The translations under genes and the position numbers were made by a program. DNA of 40,244 nt from Kamptonema sp. UHCC 0994. Lineage in GTDB: Bacteria; Cyanobacteriota; Cyanobacteriia; Cyanobacteriales; Microcoleaceae. Positions within the stretch are counted from its first letter, which is position 1. Every line of letters begins with the position of its first letter. Below are positions 26,782 through 36,259 of the stretch, piece after piece. The stretch lies in assembly GCF_029167235.1 (NCBI RefSeq), contig NZ_JARFTR010000157.1, positions 1 to 40,244 on the forward strand, read 5' to 3'. Under the pieces are notes generated by a model that worked only from the letters and a program-made list of their open reading frames with translations, had not been told where the DNA came from and did not search any database.

Positions 26782-27063
26782 AAATATACCTCCGTTAAGT
26801 TCTGTATTGATCCCTACAAGCTAGTTATTAACAATTTTCACTTGTCAACAAAATTTAAGCTGCTCTCAATTAAGAATTGGTTGTTTTTTATACTCTGGTG
26901 GTTTCAGTAGGAAGGCATCGAAGCATGGGTAAATTGGCTGTTTTACCCGCAATATTTGAGGCTACTTCCAGAAAATATATCTGAACATGGTTAACAGCTT
27001 GAGTATAACCTTATTATGATACTTTGACTAGAATTTTTTTAATTATCCTTCCCAAACAGCTTT

Positions 27064-27306
27064 TTATGGTTCTACCTCTGGCCATAAACGTTCCAACTGT
27101 CTCCGCCATGCTGCTAGAGTTTGTTCGCGGGGTTCTGACCCCTGCTGCATCTCACCCATCAACCCCTCTGCATAGAAACGGTCTAAGGTTTGGAGAGTAG
27201 TTTGGATAGACTGTCCTTGAAGCTTAGCTACTTGAATAATTTGACGAATGCGGGTTTCAATCAACTCATTGAACAAGTCTGATATCCCTCGCTGATGCAG
27301 AGACAT
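27064..27306 (-). CDS. Hypothetical protein, 80 residues
   Basis: Mostly helical (about residues 8-50: ISDLFNELIETRIRQIIQVAKLQGQSIQTTLQTLDRF is predicted as two helices), with a Trp-rich end (AAWRRQLERLWPEVE). I do not recognise the family. The reading TGA-TTG-ATG at the junction places its ATG only three bases after the stop of the upstream gene, so translation is probably coupled and the two proteins may act together. The TTG just before the ATG could also serve as start. Confidence 0.65.
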   Translation of the reverse strand: MSLHQRGISDLFNELIETRIRQIIQVAKLQGQSIQTTLQTLDRFYAEGLMGEMQQGSEPREQTLAAWRRQLERLWPEVEP

Positions 27307-27309
27307 CAA

Positions 27310-27630
27310 TCACGAGGCGGCGATGGAGAAATCAGCAATGCTAAGACTTTGGCAATTGTGCTGAAAAACTCCCCATAAGACATTTTGGTGAATGGCATAT
27401 CGAGTTTCCAAAGTGCGATCGAAGTTAGCTTCGAGTAGTTTTTCAAGAAAAGGTTGAGCTTCAGTAGCAGAAACAATTGGTACTAATATCCGCAGCCAAC
27501 TTTCATCGTCAGACAGGAGGACTAAAAGGCGAAAATTAGTGGTTTCTACTTGCCAAGAATTCGCTCCTATAGTTTCTACATCTGCATCAAATAATTCTTT
27601 AAGAGTATTGGTAATTTCTTCAGAAGTCAT
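27310..27630 (-). CDS. Hypothetical protein, possible YbjN/CesT-like fold, 106 residues
   Basis: The likely start is ATG 27630 (MTSEEITNTLKELF). The alternation of helix, beta strands and helix (SWQVETTNFRLLVLLSDDESWLRILVPI, then AQPFLEKLLEANFDRTLETRYAIHQNVLWGVF) resembles YbjN/type III chaperone-like folds, which is inference from pattern only. An in-frame extension up to 27801 would translate the heptamer repeat in front of the gene and is rejected. It overlaps nothing and is coupled to the 80-residue gene downstream. The three genes 29296-27064 may be one operon. Confidence 0.7.
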   Translation of the reverse strand: MTSEEITNTLKELFDADVETIGANSWQVETTNFRLLVLLSDDESWLRILVPIVSATEAQPFLEKLLEANFDRTLETRYAIHQNVLWGVFQHNCQSLSIADFSIAAS

Positions 27631-27635
27631 ATCAA

Positions 27636-27677
27636 TTTGGTAATTGGTAATTGGTAATGGGTAATTGGTAATTGGGG
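27636..27677. repeat. TTGGTAA heptamer array
   Basis: About six copies of TTGGTAA-type units, one with GGG. On the coding strand of the downstream gene they read TTACCAA and end five bases before its ATG. Confidence 0.8.
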
Positions 27678-27715
27678 AAAAATTCTCCCCCACTCTCCCT
27701 CCTTCTTCTTTCAAA

Positions 27716-29296
27716 TTATGGTAGCCAGCGGGGATGATAACCTGGAAAAGGTAGTTCTTCTGGTTGTAGTTTTGACTGAGAAGTATCTGCGGGGATGTCA
27801 ACTAATGGTAACAGCCAGAGGCGGCTAGTTGCGATCGCTTCTCCACCTTTACTGCGGGGACTGTCTGCTTTTGCAGAATTTCCTCCCGTTACCGACTGGT
27901 CAAATACTAAAACCAGCCCGTCAGGAGATAAACTCATTTGAGTATCTATTTGATTAGGTAAAATCAGCAGGGGTTTGATTGTCCCAACCAAACGCCCTTT
28001 CTCCTGTATAAGGTCAATAGCTGCAATGAAAGGTTGTTCTTTGTACTCTTCAGTTTTCAGCCGTTCTGCTAATAGACAATATAAGCGTCTAATTTGAGAA
28101 TTTGGGCCAGTTCTAGGGTCAAATTGGACGCTAAGAATACTACCAGGAATGCGGATAATTTCTTGTTCATCGCCTTGATTTGTCAGCAGAAAAAGCGATC
28201 TTGTATAGTCAGTATTGTATTTCACATAGGCTGCTGCTGAATTATCTGGTGCTAGACCTAATACTTGCTCAAATTTTGGTAAAAATTCTACGGGATCGGC
28301 TTCGGGTTTCAGGGGGACGATCGCTAATCCTTGCTTTTGAGAGATTACCATCGATTTATTGTCTGGTCTAATTATAAAATCTCCCCCTTGTTGATTTTCT
28401 AAACGTTTAGGTTTTTCGCCTTCTTGCAAAATCCAAGGGCTATAATCTCCTGTCGGATTGCTACGATTTACTCGCTGAATTACTATTATTTTGCCATCAG
28501 CAGAGAGGTCAAACTTGAGGTTTTGGTACTCTTTAGAATCTAAGATTTTGTCTATTTTTCCGAGTGGTTCTGGCGCGGAGATTTCTGCTTCAGGTGAAAG
28601 CGGATGAATTCCTGTGGTAACAGTATATAGTTCTTGTTCTAGAGTGCCGCCAAAACTCGCTGCTGAACGATCTGTAGCAGAGAATAAAATGCGATCGCCC
28701 TGGGGATAGGGTTTGAAATCCATTACTACTAAATCTTTAGGAGTTAGTGCGATTGGCTTAGGATTACTTGTGAGATTAACGAGCATTAATTGCCCTTCTT
28801 CTTCTCCTTTAACGCCGATGTAAACAAAGGCGCGATCGCGGCTGCGAAAGAAGCCTGTGAATGGTTGAATCAATCCTCGTCGTTTTTTAGTTGGTGTTGG
28901 TGATGGATTTGTTTGTGTGTTTTCAGGGTGAAATTTGTCGGTTGCTCCTTGCAGTTGTAAGCTGTAGGTAGTGCCGTAAGGTGCAGGTTCTATTAAGGTG
29001 TAAGCCATGCGACGGCCAGCCCAGCTAAATTTGCCGGGAAGAGGCGGATCGAGGCGTAAATTTGCCTCGACGCTGGCATGATTCATCGGACGATTAAAGG
29101 TGAGGATAAACCCAGTATCTTCAGCACCTATTTGTTTTCCTTGCCAGCTAAAATCTCGCACTTGTGCTGCGGTACTGTCGCCAGAAAGCAGCAATATTCC
29201 TATTAATATACTTAGCCCTAGCATCATTGCAATGGCAACTCGGTCGAGTGGTTGAACCCATTTTATTTTTTTGATCTTTGAGTTGAAATCAATCAT
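27716..29296 (-). CDS. Membrane-anchored protein with Ig-like domain and beta-propeller-like region
   Basis: 526 residues. A single span at about 19-40 (VAIAMMLGLSILIGILLLSG) anchors it or acts as an uncleaved signal. Residues about 55-125 look like a bacterial Ig-like fold of the SbsA/Big_5 kind (GFILTFNRPMNHASVEANLRL; YTLIEPAPYGTTYSL). The rest, 150-526, has repeated strand-turn-strand units with D-G/P-G-K or SADGK turns (KFDLSADGKIIVIQR; SLSPDGLVLVFDQS; RPDNKSMVIS), as in WD40/TolB-like propellers. Function unknown; likely periplasmic or surface scaffold. ATG 29296 directly follows a heptamer array, with no Shine-Dalgarno. First gene of a possible three-gene operon. Confidence 0.8.
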   Translation of the reverse strand: MIDFNSKIKKIKWVQPLDRVAIAMMLGLSILIGILLLSGDSTAAQVRDFSWQGKQIGAEDTGFILTFNRPMNHASVEANLRLDPPLPGKFSWAGRRMAYTLIEPAPYGTTYSLQLQGATDKFHPENTQTNPSPTPTKKRRGLIQPFTGFFRSRDRAFVYIGVKGEEEGQLMLVNLTSNPKPIALTPKDLVVMDFKPYPQGDRILFSATDRSAASFGGTLEQELYTVTTGIHPLSPEAEISAPEPLGKIDKILDSKEYQNLKFDLSADGKIIVIQRVNRSNPTGDYSPWILQEGEKPKRLENQQGGDFIIRPDNKSMVISQKQGLAIVPLKPEADPVEFLPKFEQVLGLAPDNSAAAYVKYNTDYTRSLFLLTNQGDEQEIIRIPGSILSVQFDPRTGPNSQIRRLYCLLAERLKTEEYKEQPFIAAIDLIQEKGRLVGTIKPLLILPNQIDTQMSLSPDGLVLVFDQSVTGGNSAKADSPRSKGGEAIATSRLWLLPLVDIPADTSQSKLQPEELPFPGYHPRWLP

Positions 29297-29422
29297 TTGG
29301 TAATTGGTAATTGGTGATTGGTAATTGGTAATTGGTAATTGGTAATTGGTGACTGGTAATTGGTGATTGGTAATTGGTGATTGGTGATTGGTGATTGGTA
29401 ATGGCTAATTGGTGATTGGTGG
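29297..29422. repeat. TTGGTAA/TTGGTGA heptamer array
   Basis: Around 17 units of period 7, beginning one base beyond the start codon of the Ig/propeller protein. In its coding sense the units read TTACCAA and TCACCAA. Confidence 0.85.
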
Positions 29423-29507
29423 TGAATTGTAGATGGTAAAGCCGATGGAAAATATTGTAAACTAAAAACAAATAATATTACGGATTTTGCCACTAAGTCT
29501 AATTATA

Positions 29508-29552
29508 TAGTTAACAGTTAACTGTTAACGGTTAACAGTTAACTGTTAACTA
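29508..29552. repeat. Palindromic AGTTAAC/GTTAACT heptamers
   Basis: Overlapping GTTAAC palindromes (five). The array contributes the TAG stop of the TIGR03943 gene. Confidence 0.75.
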
Positions 29553-30362
29553 ATAATCATAGGGATTTTTGGGTTCTGGAATGGGCTTAAGGGAGGATGC
29601 CAAGATAATCAATTTACGCTTACCTCCTAGTTCCTCTGTAGTCATTTCTCCTGCAATTTCTAACCAGCTATCTGCTGGAAATGTGGCTCGATTTTGCCCT
29701 AATTGCAGTTTAACTGGCAATCCTATTGGATAGGCATCAGCGGCGCAACAGGTAATCACAAAACGGGCAACCCAGATGTATTCATTTGACAAGGAAGGTG
29801 GATGAATTACGAATCCTTGAACTTTGACTTTTTGACCTGTATATGAGTCTGGTTCGGGATTAAAATTTAACATTCTCACCCATTCTATGAGCGATCTTTG
29901 TTCTGGTTTGGCAGCGTTACGAAATTCTTGAGGCTGCATTCGTGTGACTGGTAAGGATTCGGTAATACCTCGTTCTAAAGCTGTTTGGCTGCTAAATGTT
30001 CGCGGGGTAATTATGAAGCCAATTAATGCTACGCTCAATAATAATGTACTTCCCCAACCGGGGGGAAATAGGGTGATGTGTTGAACTTCTTCTGTTCTTT
30101 GAAAATCAATTCCTGCCACTTGACGCAAGGTATTTTTGCGTTGCTCAATCTGGAAAAGTTCATAGCTTTTAAGACTACCAACAATAATTAAGCCGATTCC
30201 TGCTGCTAAAGTTAGGCCAAAATAATTCGGATGAATGAGAATGTTTAATTTGCCAGTAATCCAATATTTCAGCAGCAAAATTCCCCAGGCTAAGATGGCT
30301 AGTGCATCTAGCCAAGGGCCAAACCGTCGCAATAGTGAAGGTGGTGAGAGTTTAGCAGTCAT
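29550..30362 (-). CDS. TIGR03943-family permease partner protein (DUF1980-like)
   Basis: 270 residues. Two N-terminal spans (about 14-32 and 40-62) and another near 108-125 precede a soluble C-terminal beta domain with GQKVKVQGFVIHPP, FVITCCAADAYPIGLPV and ADSWLEIAGEM, the hallmarks of TIGR03943 proteins. These are nearly always encoded beside a YraQ/DUF318 permease, as here, and are taken to be its accessory subunit; the cargo is not known (metals or arsenic compounds are suggested for relatives). The gap to the permease gene is 58 bases and made almost wholly of heptamer repeats. ATG 30362 follows the repeat directly. Confidence 0.88.
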   Translation of the reverse strand: MTAKLSPPSLLRRFGPWLDALAILAWGILLLKYWITGKLNILIHPNYFGLTLAAGIGLIIVGSLKSYELFQIEQRKNTLRQVAGIDFQRTEEVQHITLFPPGWGSTLLLSVALIGFIITPRTFSSQTALERGITESLPVTRMQPQEFRNAAKPEQRSLIEWVRMLNFNPEPDSYTGQKVKVQGFVIHPPSLSNEYIWVARFVITCCAADAYPIGLPVKLQLGQNRATFPADSWLEIAGEMTTEELGGKRKLIILASSLKPIPEPKNPYDY

Positions 30363-30423
30363 TGGTAATTGTTAATGGTTGACGGTTAACAGTTAACTGT
30401 TAACAGTTAACTGTTAACCATTA
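30363..30423. repeat. GTTAAC heptamer array between permease genes
   Basis: TTGGTAATTGTTAATGG then four AGTTAAC/TGTTAAC units. It spans from the start of one gene to the stop of the previous one in the operon. Confidence 0.75.
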
Positions 30424-31461
30424 ACTAATATGCAAATTAACGGCAAGGGTGAGCAAAAATGTCAATTGCGCTGCTAGTGCGATTAAGTAAAGGACAGCTC
30501 GTGGCTGAAAGATTGACAGCATTAAACCAATGCCTTTGAGGTCAATCATTGGCCCAAAAACTAAAAAGGCTAGTAGCGATCCGCTGGTAAAGGTTGAAGC
30601 AAAGGATAGCGCAAAAAAGGAATCAACGGTGGAACAAATTGATACGACTGCGGCTAATAGTAGCATGGCTACTATGGAGGAGATTGGGCCTTGACCGAGG
30701 CTGAGGATTAGTTCGCGAGGTGCTGCGACTTGGATGGCGGCGGCGATCGCGCTACCAATTATTAACACTCCTCCTAACTCCCGCAATTCCTGTACCATGC
30801 TATCTAGTAGTAGATACAACCTCTCTTTGGAGGGACGGCGGAAAAAAGGCGAGGTTGCTTTTTCGTCCAATACAGATTCTAGGCGCACTGGCCCTTCAGG
30901 TTGGCCTAACAAGAATGTCCCCGATCGCAACAGAGGCGAAATTTGGGCTTCTACTAGCTGTTTTTCGGATGGATGGGGTTCTGGTTTGGGTAAAGCTCGC
31001 GCGATCGCGGGTTGTAGCATGGGCCGAAAATCTGGCTGTACGCTAAATACCCAACCGATTGTTGTAGCTATTGTCAATGAAAACACTACCCGCAGCACTA
31101 CTATTTCTGGCTGATCCCGAAATGCTGTCCAAGTTGCCCAAATGACAATAGGATTGATCGTAGGAGCGGCCAATAAAAACCCGATCGCGACTGGGGTGGG
31201 GACTCCCTGCATCAACAATCGCCGCGCTACTGGTACATTCCCACATTCGCACACGGGAAACAAAAAGCCAATTAAACTGCCGACGAGAGCGCCTAACAGT
31301 GGGTGGCGCGGGATGTAGGATAGAAGTTTGCGCTCGTCAATGAACCACAGGATTAAACCTGAGAATAAGACTCCCAGTAGTAGAAAAGGCATGGCCTCTA
31401 CTAACAAGCTGAGAAAGAGGGTGAAAGCACTGTTTAACTGATTTGTCAGCGTGGATTGCAT
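30421..31461 (-). CDS. Permease of the YraQ/ArsP (DUF318) family
   Basis: 346 residues with eight or so spans. The conserved pore-region motif FLFPVCECGNVPVARRLL (CxCG) at about 65-82 and AAPTINPIVIWATW soon after are intact, and the second half repeats the pattern (VSICSTVDSFFALSFA). A cytoplasmic loop of about 70 residues lies between the halves. Relatives include ArsP, which exports organoarsenicals, and many uncharacterised members. With the TIGR03943 protein it forms a two-component transporter; substrate cannot be told from sequence. ATG 31461. Divergent from the diguanylate cyclase gene across about 200 bases. Confidence 0.88.
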   Translation of the reverse strand: MQSTLTNQLNSAFTLFLSLLVEAMPFLLLGVLFSGLILWFIDERKLLSYIPRHPLLGALVGSLIGFLFPVCECGNVPVARRLLMQGVPTPVAIGFLLAAPTINPIVIWATWTAFRDQPEIVVLRVVFSLTIATTIGWVFSVQPDFRPMLQPAIARALPKPEPHPSEKQLVEAQISPLLRSGTFLLGQPEGPVRLESVLDEKATSPFFRRPSKERLYLLLDSMVQELRELGGVLIIGSAIAAAIQVAAPRELILSLGQGPISSIVAMLLLAAVVSICSTVDSFFALSFASTFTSGSLLAFLVFGPMIDLKGIGLMLSIFQPRAVLYLIALAAQLTFLLTLAVNLHIS

Positions 31462-31662
31462 CTCTCACCTATCTAGAAATTGCGGCCTCGATGGGCAAAC
31501 ACTTTTTGAATCATACCAAGTAAAGCGCGAAGTTAAGGTGAGGTTAAAAATCTATTATAGTAATTTCCGAGTCTTAATTCATTAGTTATAAATCGATAAA
31601 ATACTTGTGGCTGGAATAATTTTACTTTTATACAGCATCAGTTTTAATTCCGGTGAAGATTT

Positions 31663-32742
31663 ATGTCGAGTTTGCCCTCTCCTCAGTTGTCTGTTCCGCT
31701 GGTATGGGAAACTTTTCCCCCGAATCTGCTTTTAGACTCAACGCTAGAACATCTATCGCTTTGGGATTTTCAGCTTGAATCTTCCGATCGCGGACAAATC
31801 GTGACCGAGAGCCTGGAAGCTAATCCCTTGATCCCAGGAGTTATTTTAACAGAGGGGGGTCAGTTATTGGGGATGATTTCGCGGCGGCGATTTTTGGAAT
31901 ATCTCAGTCGTCCTTATGGGTTGGAACTGTTTTTGAAGCGACCTCTAAAATCTTTATATCGCTTTGCGTGTAGGGATATTTTACTACTACGGGGAGATAG
32001 TTTAATTGTGGATGCAGCCCGCCAGTCTTTGGAGCGATCGCCTGAACTACTTTATGAGCCGATTGTGGTTGAGTTATCTCCGCATAATTATCGGCTCTTG
32101 GATGTCCATGAATTACTGATTGCTCAGTCGCAAATTCACGCTCTGGCTACTCAGTTGCTCAATCAAGCTTATCAAGAGTTGGATGAAGTTTACAAACAAT
32201 TGCAGCGCCAAGCTTCTCTAGATGGCCTTACCCAAGTGGCGAATCGGCGCAGATTTGATGAATATCTTCGCCAAGAGTGGTTGCAGATGGCGAGAGCGCG
32301 ATCGCCACTTTCGCTAATTATGGCTGATGTTGACTATTTTAAGCTCTACAACGACACCTACGGGCATCAACAGGGAGATGATTGTTTGAAGGCTGTAGCC
32401 CTTGCTATCAGTCAGGCTACACGCTCTCCGACAGATTTGGTGGCGCGGTATGGAGGTGAGGAATTTGTAGTAATTCTCCCCAATACTGACGCTACTGCGG
32501 CTCTTCTGGTGGCTGAGAATATCCGATCACGCCTAAAAGCAATGGCGATCGCTCATCAGGGTTCCCACGCCTGTGAGTTTGTGAGTTTAAGTTTAGGGGT
32601 TGCTTGTACTATTCCTGACCACGAAAATGGGGGAAGTTACCTGTACTCACCGGAAAAGTTGATTGCTGCTGCTGACTCTGCACTCTATCAAGCTAAAAGA
32701 CAGGGGCGCGATCGTGTTATCCTCAATTCGCCTTGGAGTTAG
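31663..32742 (+). CDS. Diguanylate cyclase with CBS-like sensor module
   Basis: 359 residues. Residues 20-155 match the sensor module of the two kinases (LIPGVILTEGGQLLGMISRRRFLEYL; LIVDAARQSLERSPELLYEPIVVELSP; YRLLDVHELL). A short coiled coil (165-183) leads to a GGDEF domain starting DGLTQVANRRRFD. The active site GGEEF (264-268) and the metal site ADVDYFK are intact, so it should make cyclic di-GMP from GTP. The inhibitory I-site (RxxD five residues before the motif) reads S255-P-T-D258 with an Arg one position too early, so product inhibition may be weak. No EAL domain. ATG 31663 follows GGTGAAG. Confidence 0.92.
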   Translation: MSSLPSPQLSVPLVWETFPPNLLLDSTLEHLSLWDFQLESSDRGQIVTESLEANPLIPGVILTEGGQLLGMISRRRFLEYLSRPYGLELFLKRPLKSLYRFACRDILLLRGDSLIVDAARQSLERSPELLYEPIVVELSPHNYRLLDVHELLIAQSQIHALATQLLNQAYQELDEVYKQLQRQASLDGLTQVANRRRFDEYLRQEWLQMARARSPLSLIMADVDYFKLYNDTYGHQQGDDCLKAVALAISQATRSPTDLVARYGGEEFVVILPNTDATAALLVAENIRSRLKAMAIAHQGSHACEFVSLSLGVACTIPDHENGGSYLYSPEKLIAAADSALYQAKRQGRDRVILNSPWS

Positions 32743-33030
32743 TACCCATATCAGGGAAATCGCATCTACTTTCTACTTGATGAAATACCTTAAGTGTTTT
32801 GAAATTAGAGCTGTAATTAGCTGGCATTTTCCTAAGATTTTAGCATAGTAGGTACGAAAGAGCCCTATTTTTATCAATAAGCGAGGTCAAGTTTAAAGCT
32901 GGGTTCAGTTCCACAGCTCCGCGATCGCACTAATTAATTCTTTTTTAAGTAATGTTGCAGCACCATGATATGATGCTCAATGGACTTGCAGAGCCAAGCC
33001 AGTTACCTGCATTAGTTTCACCCCTCAAGC

Positions 33031-33477
33031 GTGAACTCGCCAAACACACCAACGGAACCCATACCTGCAACAGGGGATATTCCTGAAACTGGTTCTGCCT
33101 CATCAGAGCCAGCCAAAGATCCCATGCAAGACTTCTATCAACTCCAACAGGATCTGTTGCTGTACAGCCTTGCCTTGATGGGGATAATTTTTATCTCAGT
33201 GTGGATTTTTTATAACCTCAACATTGCTCTAAATTACTTGATTGGGGCGTGCACAGGTGTGGTTTACTTGAGAATGTTGGCTAAAAACGTTGAGCGGCTT
33301 GGCAGGGAGAACCAACGCCTAAGTAAGACAAGGCTGGTTCTGTTCATGGGGTTGATTATACTAGCAACTCAATGGAATCAGCTACAGATTTTGCCCATTT
33401 TCTTGGGATTTCTGACTTATAAAGCTGCGATCGTCTTCTATATGCTGCAAACTGTTTTGATTCCTGATCGTAAATAG
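33031..33477 (+). CDS. atpI: ATP synthase subunit I (Atp1)
   Basis: 148 residues: a Pro/Glu-rich, disordered N-terminus (1-30), then four predicted spans (about 45-63, 66-83, 104-120, 124-142). The cyanobacterial Atp1 protein is not part of the finished enzyme; by analogy with bacterial AtpI it helps assemble the c-ring or supplies magnesium. The GTG start at 33031 is the most upstream in-frame start; ATG 33124 ([10 protein letters not shown]) is the alternative and would remove the disordered part. First gene of the atp operon, 44 bases before subunit a. The cyanobacterial name atp1 is also used. Confidence 0.85.
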   Translation: MNSPNTPTEPIPATGDIPETGSASSEPAKDPMQDFYQLQQDLLLYSLALMGIIFISVWIFYNLNIALNYLIGACTGVVYLRMLAKNVERLGRENQRLSKTRLVLFMGLIILATQWNQLQILPIFLGFLTYKAAIVFYMLQTVLIPDRK

Positions 33478-33521
33478 GTCAGGCAGACTGCCAAACATCC
33501 ACTTGAGCGAATTTCTCTTGA

Positions 33522-34286
33522 ATGGAAATGCTAAATGTTTTAAACGCCTGGAATGCTCTTCCCCTCGCTGAGTTGGAAGTTGGCAAGCATTTATACTGGC
33601 ACATAGGCAATCTCAAAGTTCACGGACAGGTGTTTCTCACCTCCTGGATTGTGATTGGTCTTCTCCTAGTAGCTTCCATTGCTGCGACTCGCAACATCCA
33701 GAGAGTTCCGAGTGGAATGCAAAATTTCATGGAGTACGCCTTTGAATTCGTGCGAGACTTGGCTAAGAATCAACTCGGCGAAAAAGAGTACCGTCCTTGG
33801 GTGCCATTTATCGGCACTTTATTTCTGTTCATTTTTGTATCCAATTGGTCAGGCGCGTTAGTTCCCTGGAAACTAATTAAGTTACCAGAGGGAGAACTAG
33901 CGGCACCAACAAACGATATCAATACGACTGTGGCACTTGCCTTGTTGACTTCTCTGGCATATTTTTATGCAGGGTTCAGCAGGCGCGGTTTAGGATACTT
34001 TAAAAAGTATATCGAGCCGACCCCAATCTTATTGCCGATCGCTATTTTGGAAGATTTTACCAAGCCTCTTTCCCTGAGCTTCCGTCTATTTGGTAACATT
34101 TTAGCGGATGAATTAGTGGTGGCAGTGCTGGTACTGCTGGTTCCCTTGTTTGTACCTCTGCCCGTGATGCTTTTAGGTTTATTTACCAGTGCTATTCAAG
34201 CCTTGGTATTTGCCACCCTGGCAGGAGCCTATATCCACGAGGCAATGGAAGGACATGGTGAAGAGCATCATGAGGAACATTCTTAG
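33522..34286 (+). CDS. atpB: ATP synthase F0 subunit a
   Basis: 254 residues. Five or six spans with the conserved proton-channel helix [19 protein letters not shown] (essential Arg in SFRLFGN) and a C-terminal His/Glu tail ([12 protein letters not shown]). It makes the stationary part of the proton path beside the c-ring in the thylakoid and plasma membrane. ATG 33522 is used; ATG 33528 two codons on is possible. It is called atpI in chloroplast nomenclature. Confidence 0.96.
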   Translation: MEMLNVLNAWNALPLAELEVGKHLYWHIGNLKVHGQVFLTSWIVIGLLLVASIAATRNIQRVPSGMQNFMEYAFEFVRDLAKNQLGEKEYRPWVPFIGTLFLFIFVSNWSGALVPWKLIKLPEGELAAPTNDINTTVALALLTSLAYFYAGFSRRGLGYFKKYIEPTPILLPIAILEDFTKPLSLSFRLFGNILADELVVAVLVLLVPLFVPLPVMLLGLFTSAIQALVFATLAGAYIHEAMEGHGEEHHEEHS

Positions 34287-34383
34287 GAAATCTGAAATGA
34301 TGAAGGATGAATAATAACTTCACTCATCACATTTCAAATAGCACCAATTTGTAATCTTTCAGTTGTTCATTTTTGTACTTTAG

Positions 34384-34644
<261 letters not shown>

Positions 34645-34705
34645 GATCGACGGCGCGTAATAAGGGGCGGAAAGTAATCTGCCCCTGCACAAAGGAGGAA
34701 ATTTC

Positions 34706-35137
34706 GTGTTTGATTTTGATGCAACTTTGCCGTTGATGGCGTTGCAATTCTTAGTTTTGACTTTAGTGCTGAATGCAGTGTTCTATAAGCCCTTGACTAA
34801 GACTTTGGACGAGCGAGATGATTACATCCGCAACACTCAAAAGGGAGCGCAGGAACGCTTGGCAAAAGCTGAGCAAATGGCCCATGAGTACGAGCAAAAA
34901 CTAGGCGAAAGCCGCAAACAATCTCAAGCGATTATTGTGGCCGCTCAAGCAGATGCTCAGAAAATTGCGTCAGAAAAAGTTGCTGGGGCGCAAAAAGAAG
35001 CTCAAGTTTCGCGAGAACAAGCGGCGAAAGAAATAGATCGGCAAAAGCAAGAGGCGATGCGATCGCTAGAGCAAGAAGTAGAAGCCCTCAGCCGCCAGAT
35101 TTTAGAAAAGCTATTAGGCCCAGCGTTGGCCAAATAG
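34706..35137 (+). CDS. atpF2: ATP synthase F0 subunit b'
   Basis: 143 residues: one N-terminal span (about 8-25) followed by a long charged helix, the peripheral stalk. The b' copy pairs with b in photosynthetic organisms. The start is GTG 34706, set by an excellent AAAGGAGG 6 bases ahead; no ATG fits. Often named atpG in cyanobacteria, a name that clashes with the gamma gene of other bacteria. Confidence 0.95.
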   Translation: MFDFDATLPLMALQFLVLTLVLNAVFYKPLTKTLDERDDYIRNTQKGAQERLAKAEQMAHEYEQKLGESRKQSQAIIVAAQADAQKIASEKVAGAQKEAQVSREQAAKEIDRQKQEAMRSLEQEVEALSRQILEKLLGPALAK

Positions 35138-35174
35138 CCTTGCCCAATCAGCAGCGCATTTATGGAAGAATATC

Positions 35175-35705
35175 ATGGGGACTGTTTTATTGCTAGCCGC
35201 AGAAGCTAGTCACGAAGGTGGTTTCGGTCTAAATTTCGATATTTTAGGAACCAACCTGATTAACCTGAGCATTGTTATTGGAGTAGTGGTTTACTTCGGG
35301 CGCGGCTTTTTAGGGAAAATCCTAAGCGAGCGGCGTGCCGCTATCGAAGAGGCGATTAATGATGCCGAAAAACGCCAAAAAGATGCCGCAGCAGCTTTAG
35401 CAGAACAACAGCAGAAATTGACTCAAGCGCAAGCGGAAGCTGAGCGGATTCGAGTTGTTGCTGAAGAGAATGCTACGGCGGCGAAAGCAGCCATCCTCGC
35501 TCAGGCGGCGCAAGATGTTGAACGCATGAAAGCAGACGCGGGTAGAGAGTTGGAGGCGGAAAGAGAAAGAGCGATCGCTCAACTCAGAGCCGTCGTTGCA
35601 TCTATGGCCTTAGAAAGAGTTGAAAATCAACTCAAAACTAGCTTAGATGACAGCGCTCAAAACCAACTAATCGACCGTAGCATTGCTTTATTGGGAGGCA
35701 GGTAG
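35175..35705 (+). CDS. atpF: ATP synthase F0 subunit b
   Basis: 176 residues. Short N-terminal segment, a span (about 25-45, [20 protein letters not shown]) and a long coiled-coil helix rich in Ala, Glu, Gln and Arg. It forms the stalk heterodimer with b'. Its TAG stop overlaps by one base the GTG start of the delta gene. Confidence 0.96.
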   Translation: MGTVLLLAAEASHEGGFGLNFDILGTNLINLSIVIGVVVYFGRGFLGKILSERRAAIEEAINDAEKRQKDAAAALAEQQQKLTQAQAEAERIRVVAEENATAAKAAILAQAAQDVERMKADAGRELEAERERAIAQLRAVVASMALERVENQLKTSLDDSAQNQLIDRSIALLGGR

Positions 35706-36253
35706 TGAGTACAGTTAACGCAGAAATCGTACAGCCTTACGCATCAGCATTGATGTCAGTGGCTCAGTCAAACAATCTTACTGAGGAATTTGGCCAAGAT
35801 GTGCGTGCCTTGCTAAGCCTGTTGGACAGTTCCGCTGAACTGCGCCAGGTTTTAGGAAATCCTCTAGTTAAGCCAGATGTCAAAAAAAGAGTATTAGAGC
35901 AAGTAGCGGGTGACGGAATTAGCCCTTACGTGCGAAACTTTTTGAGACTATTGGTAGATAAAGGAAGGATTTATTTCCTAGAGGGAATTGGCAAAGAATA
36001 TCTAGCAAAACTCCGCGAATTAAATCAAACTGTTTTGGCCGAAGTAACTTCGGCTGTGCCGCTTTCAGAAGCTCAACAGCAGACAGTTAAGGAGAAAGTT
36101 CAAGCGATGACTGGGGCTACCCAAGTTGAGCTTGAATCAAAACTTGACAACGAGTTAATCGGAGGTGTCATTATTAAAGTAGGCTCTCAAGTAATTGATG
36201 CTAGCCTGCGCGGACAACTTCGCCGTCTGGGAATTCGTCTGAGTGCAGGGTAG
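35705..36253 (+). CDS. atpH: ATP synthase F1 subunit delta
   Basis: 182 residues. N-terminal six-helix OSCP domain (YASALMSVAQSNNLTEEFGQDV) and a C-terminal region ending LIGGVIIKVGSQVIDASLRGQLRRLG, the family's closing motif. It joins the b/b' stalk to the alpha3beta3 head. GTG start at 35705 overlaps the atpF stop (TAGTG), indicating translational coupling. In chloroplast-style naming it is atpD. Confidence 0.96.
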   Translation: MSTVNAEIVQPYASALMSVAQSNNLTEEFGQDVRALLSLLDSSAELRQVLGNPLVKPDVKKRVLEQVAGDGISPYVRNFLRLLVDKGRIYFLEGIGKEYLAKLRELNQTVLAEVTSAVPLSEAQQQTVKEKVQAMTGATQVELESKLDNELIGGVIIKVGSQVIDASLRGQLRRLGIRLSAG

Positions 36254-36259
36254 TTCGAT

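Noticed and set aside
27631-27801. In-frame N-terminal extension of the 106-residue protein
   Set aside because: The extension translates the heptamer repeat and the tail of the upstream gene region; ATG 27630 begins the conserved-looking part.
29293-29493. 60- and 66-codon frames with repeated ITNYQLP
   Set aside because: Direct translation of the TTGGTAA heptamer array in two frames.
30720-31114. Two plus-strand frames of 108 and 126 codons
   Set aside because: Antisense shadows of the YraQ/ArsP-like permease.
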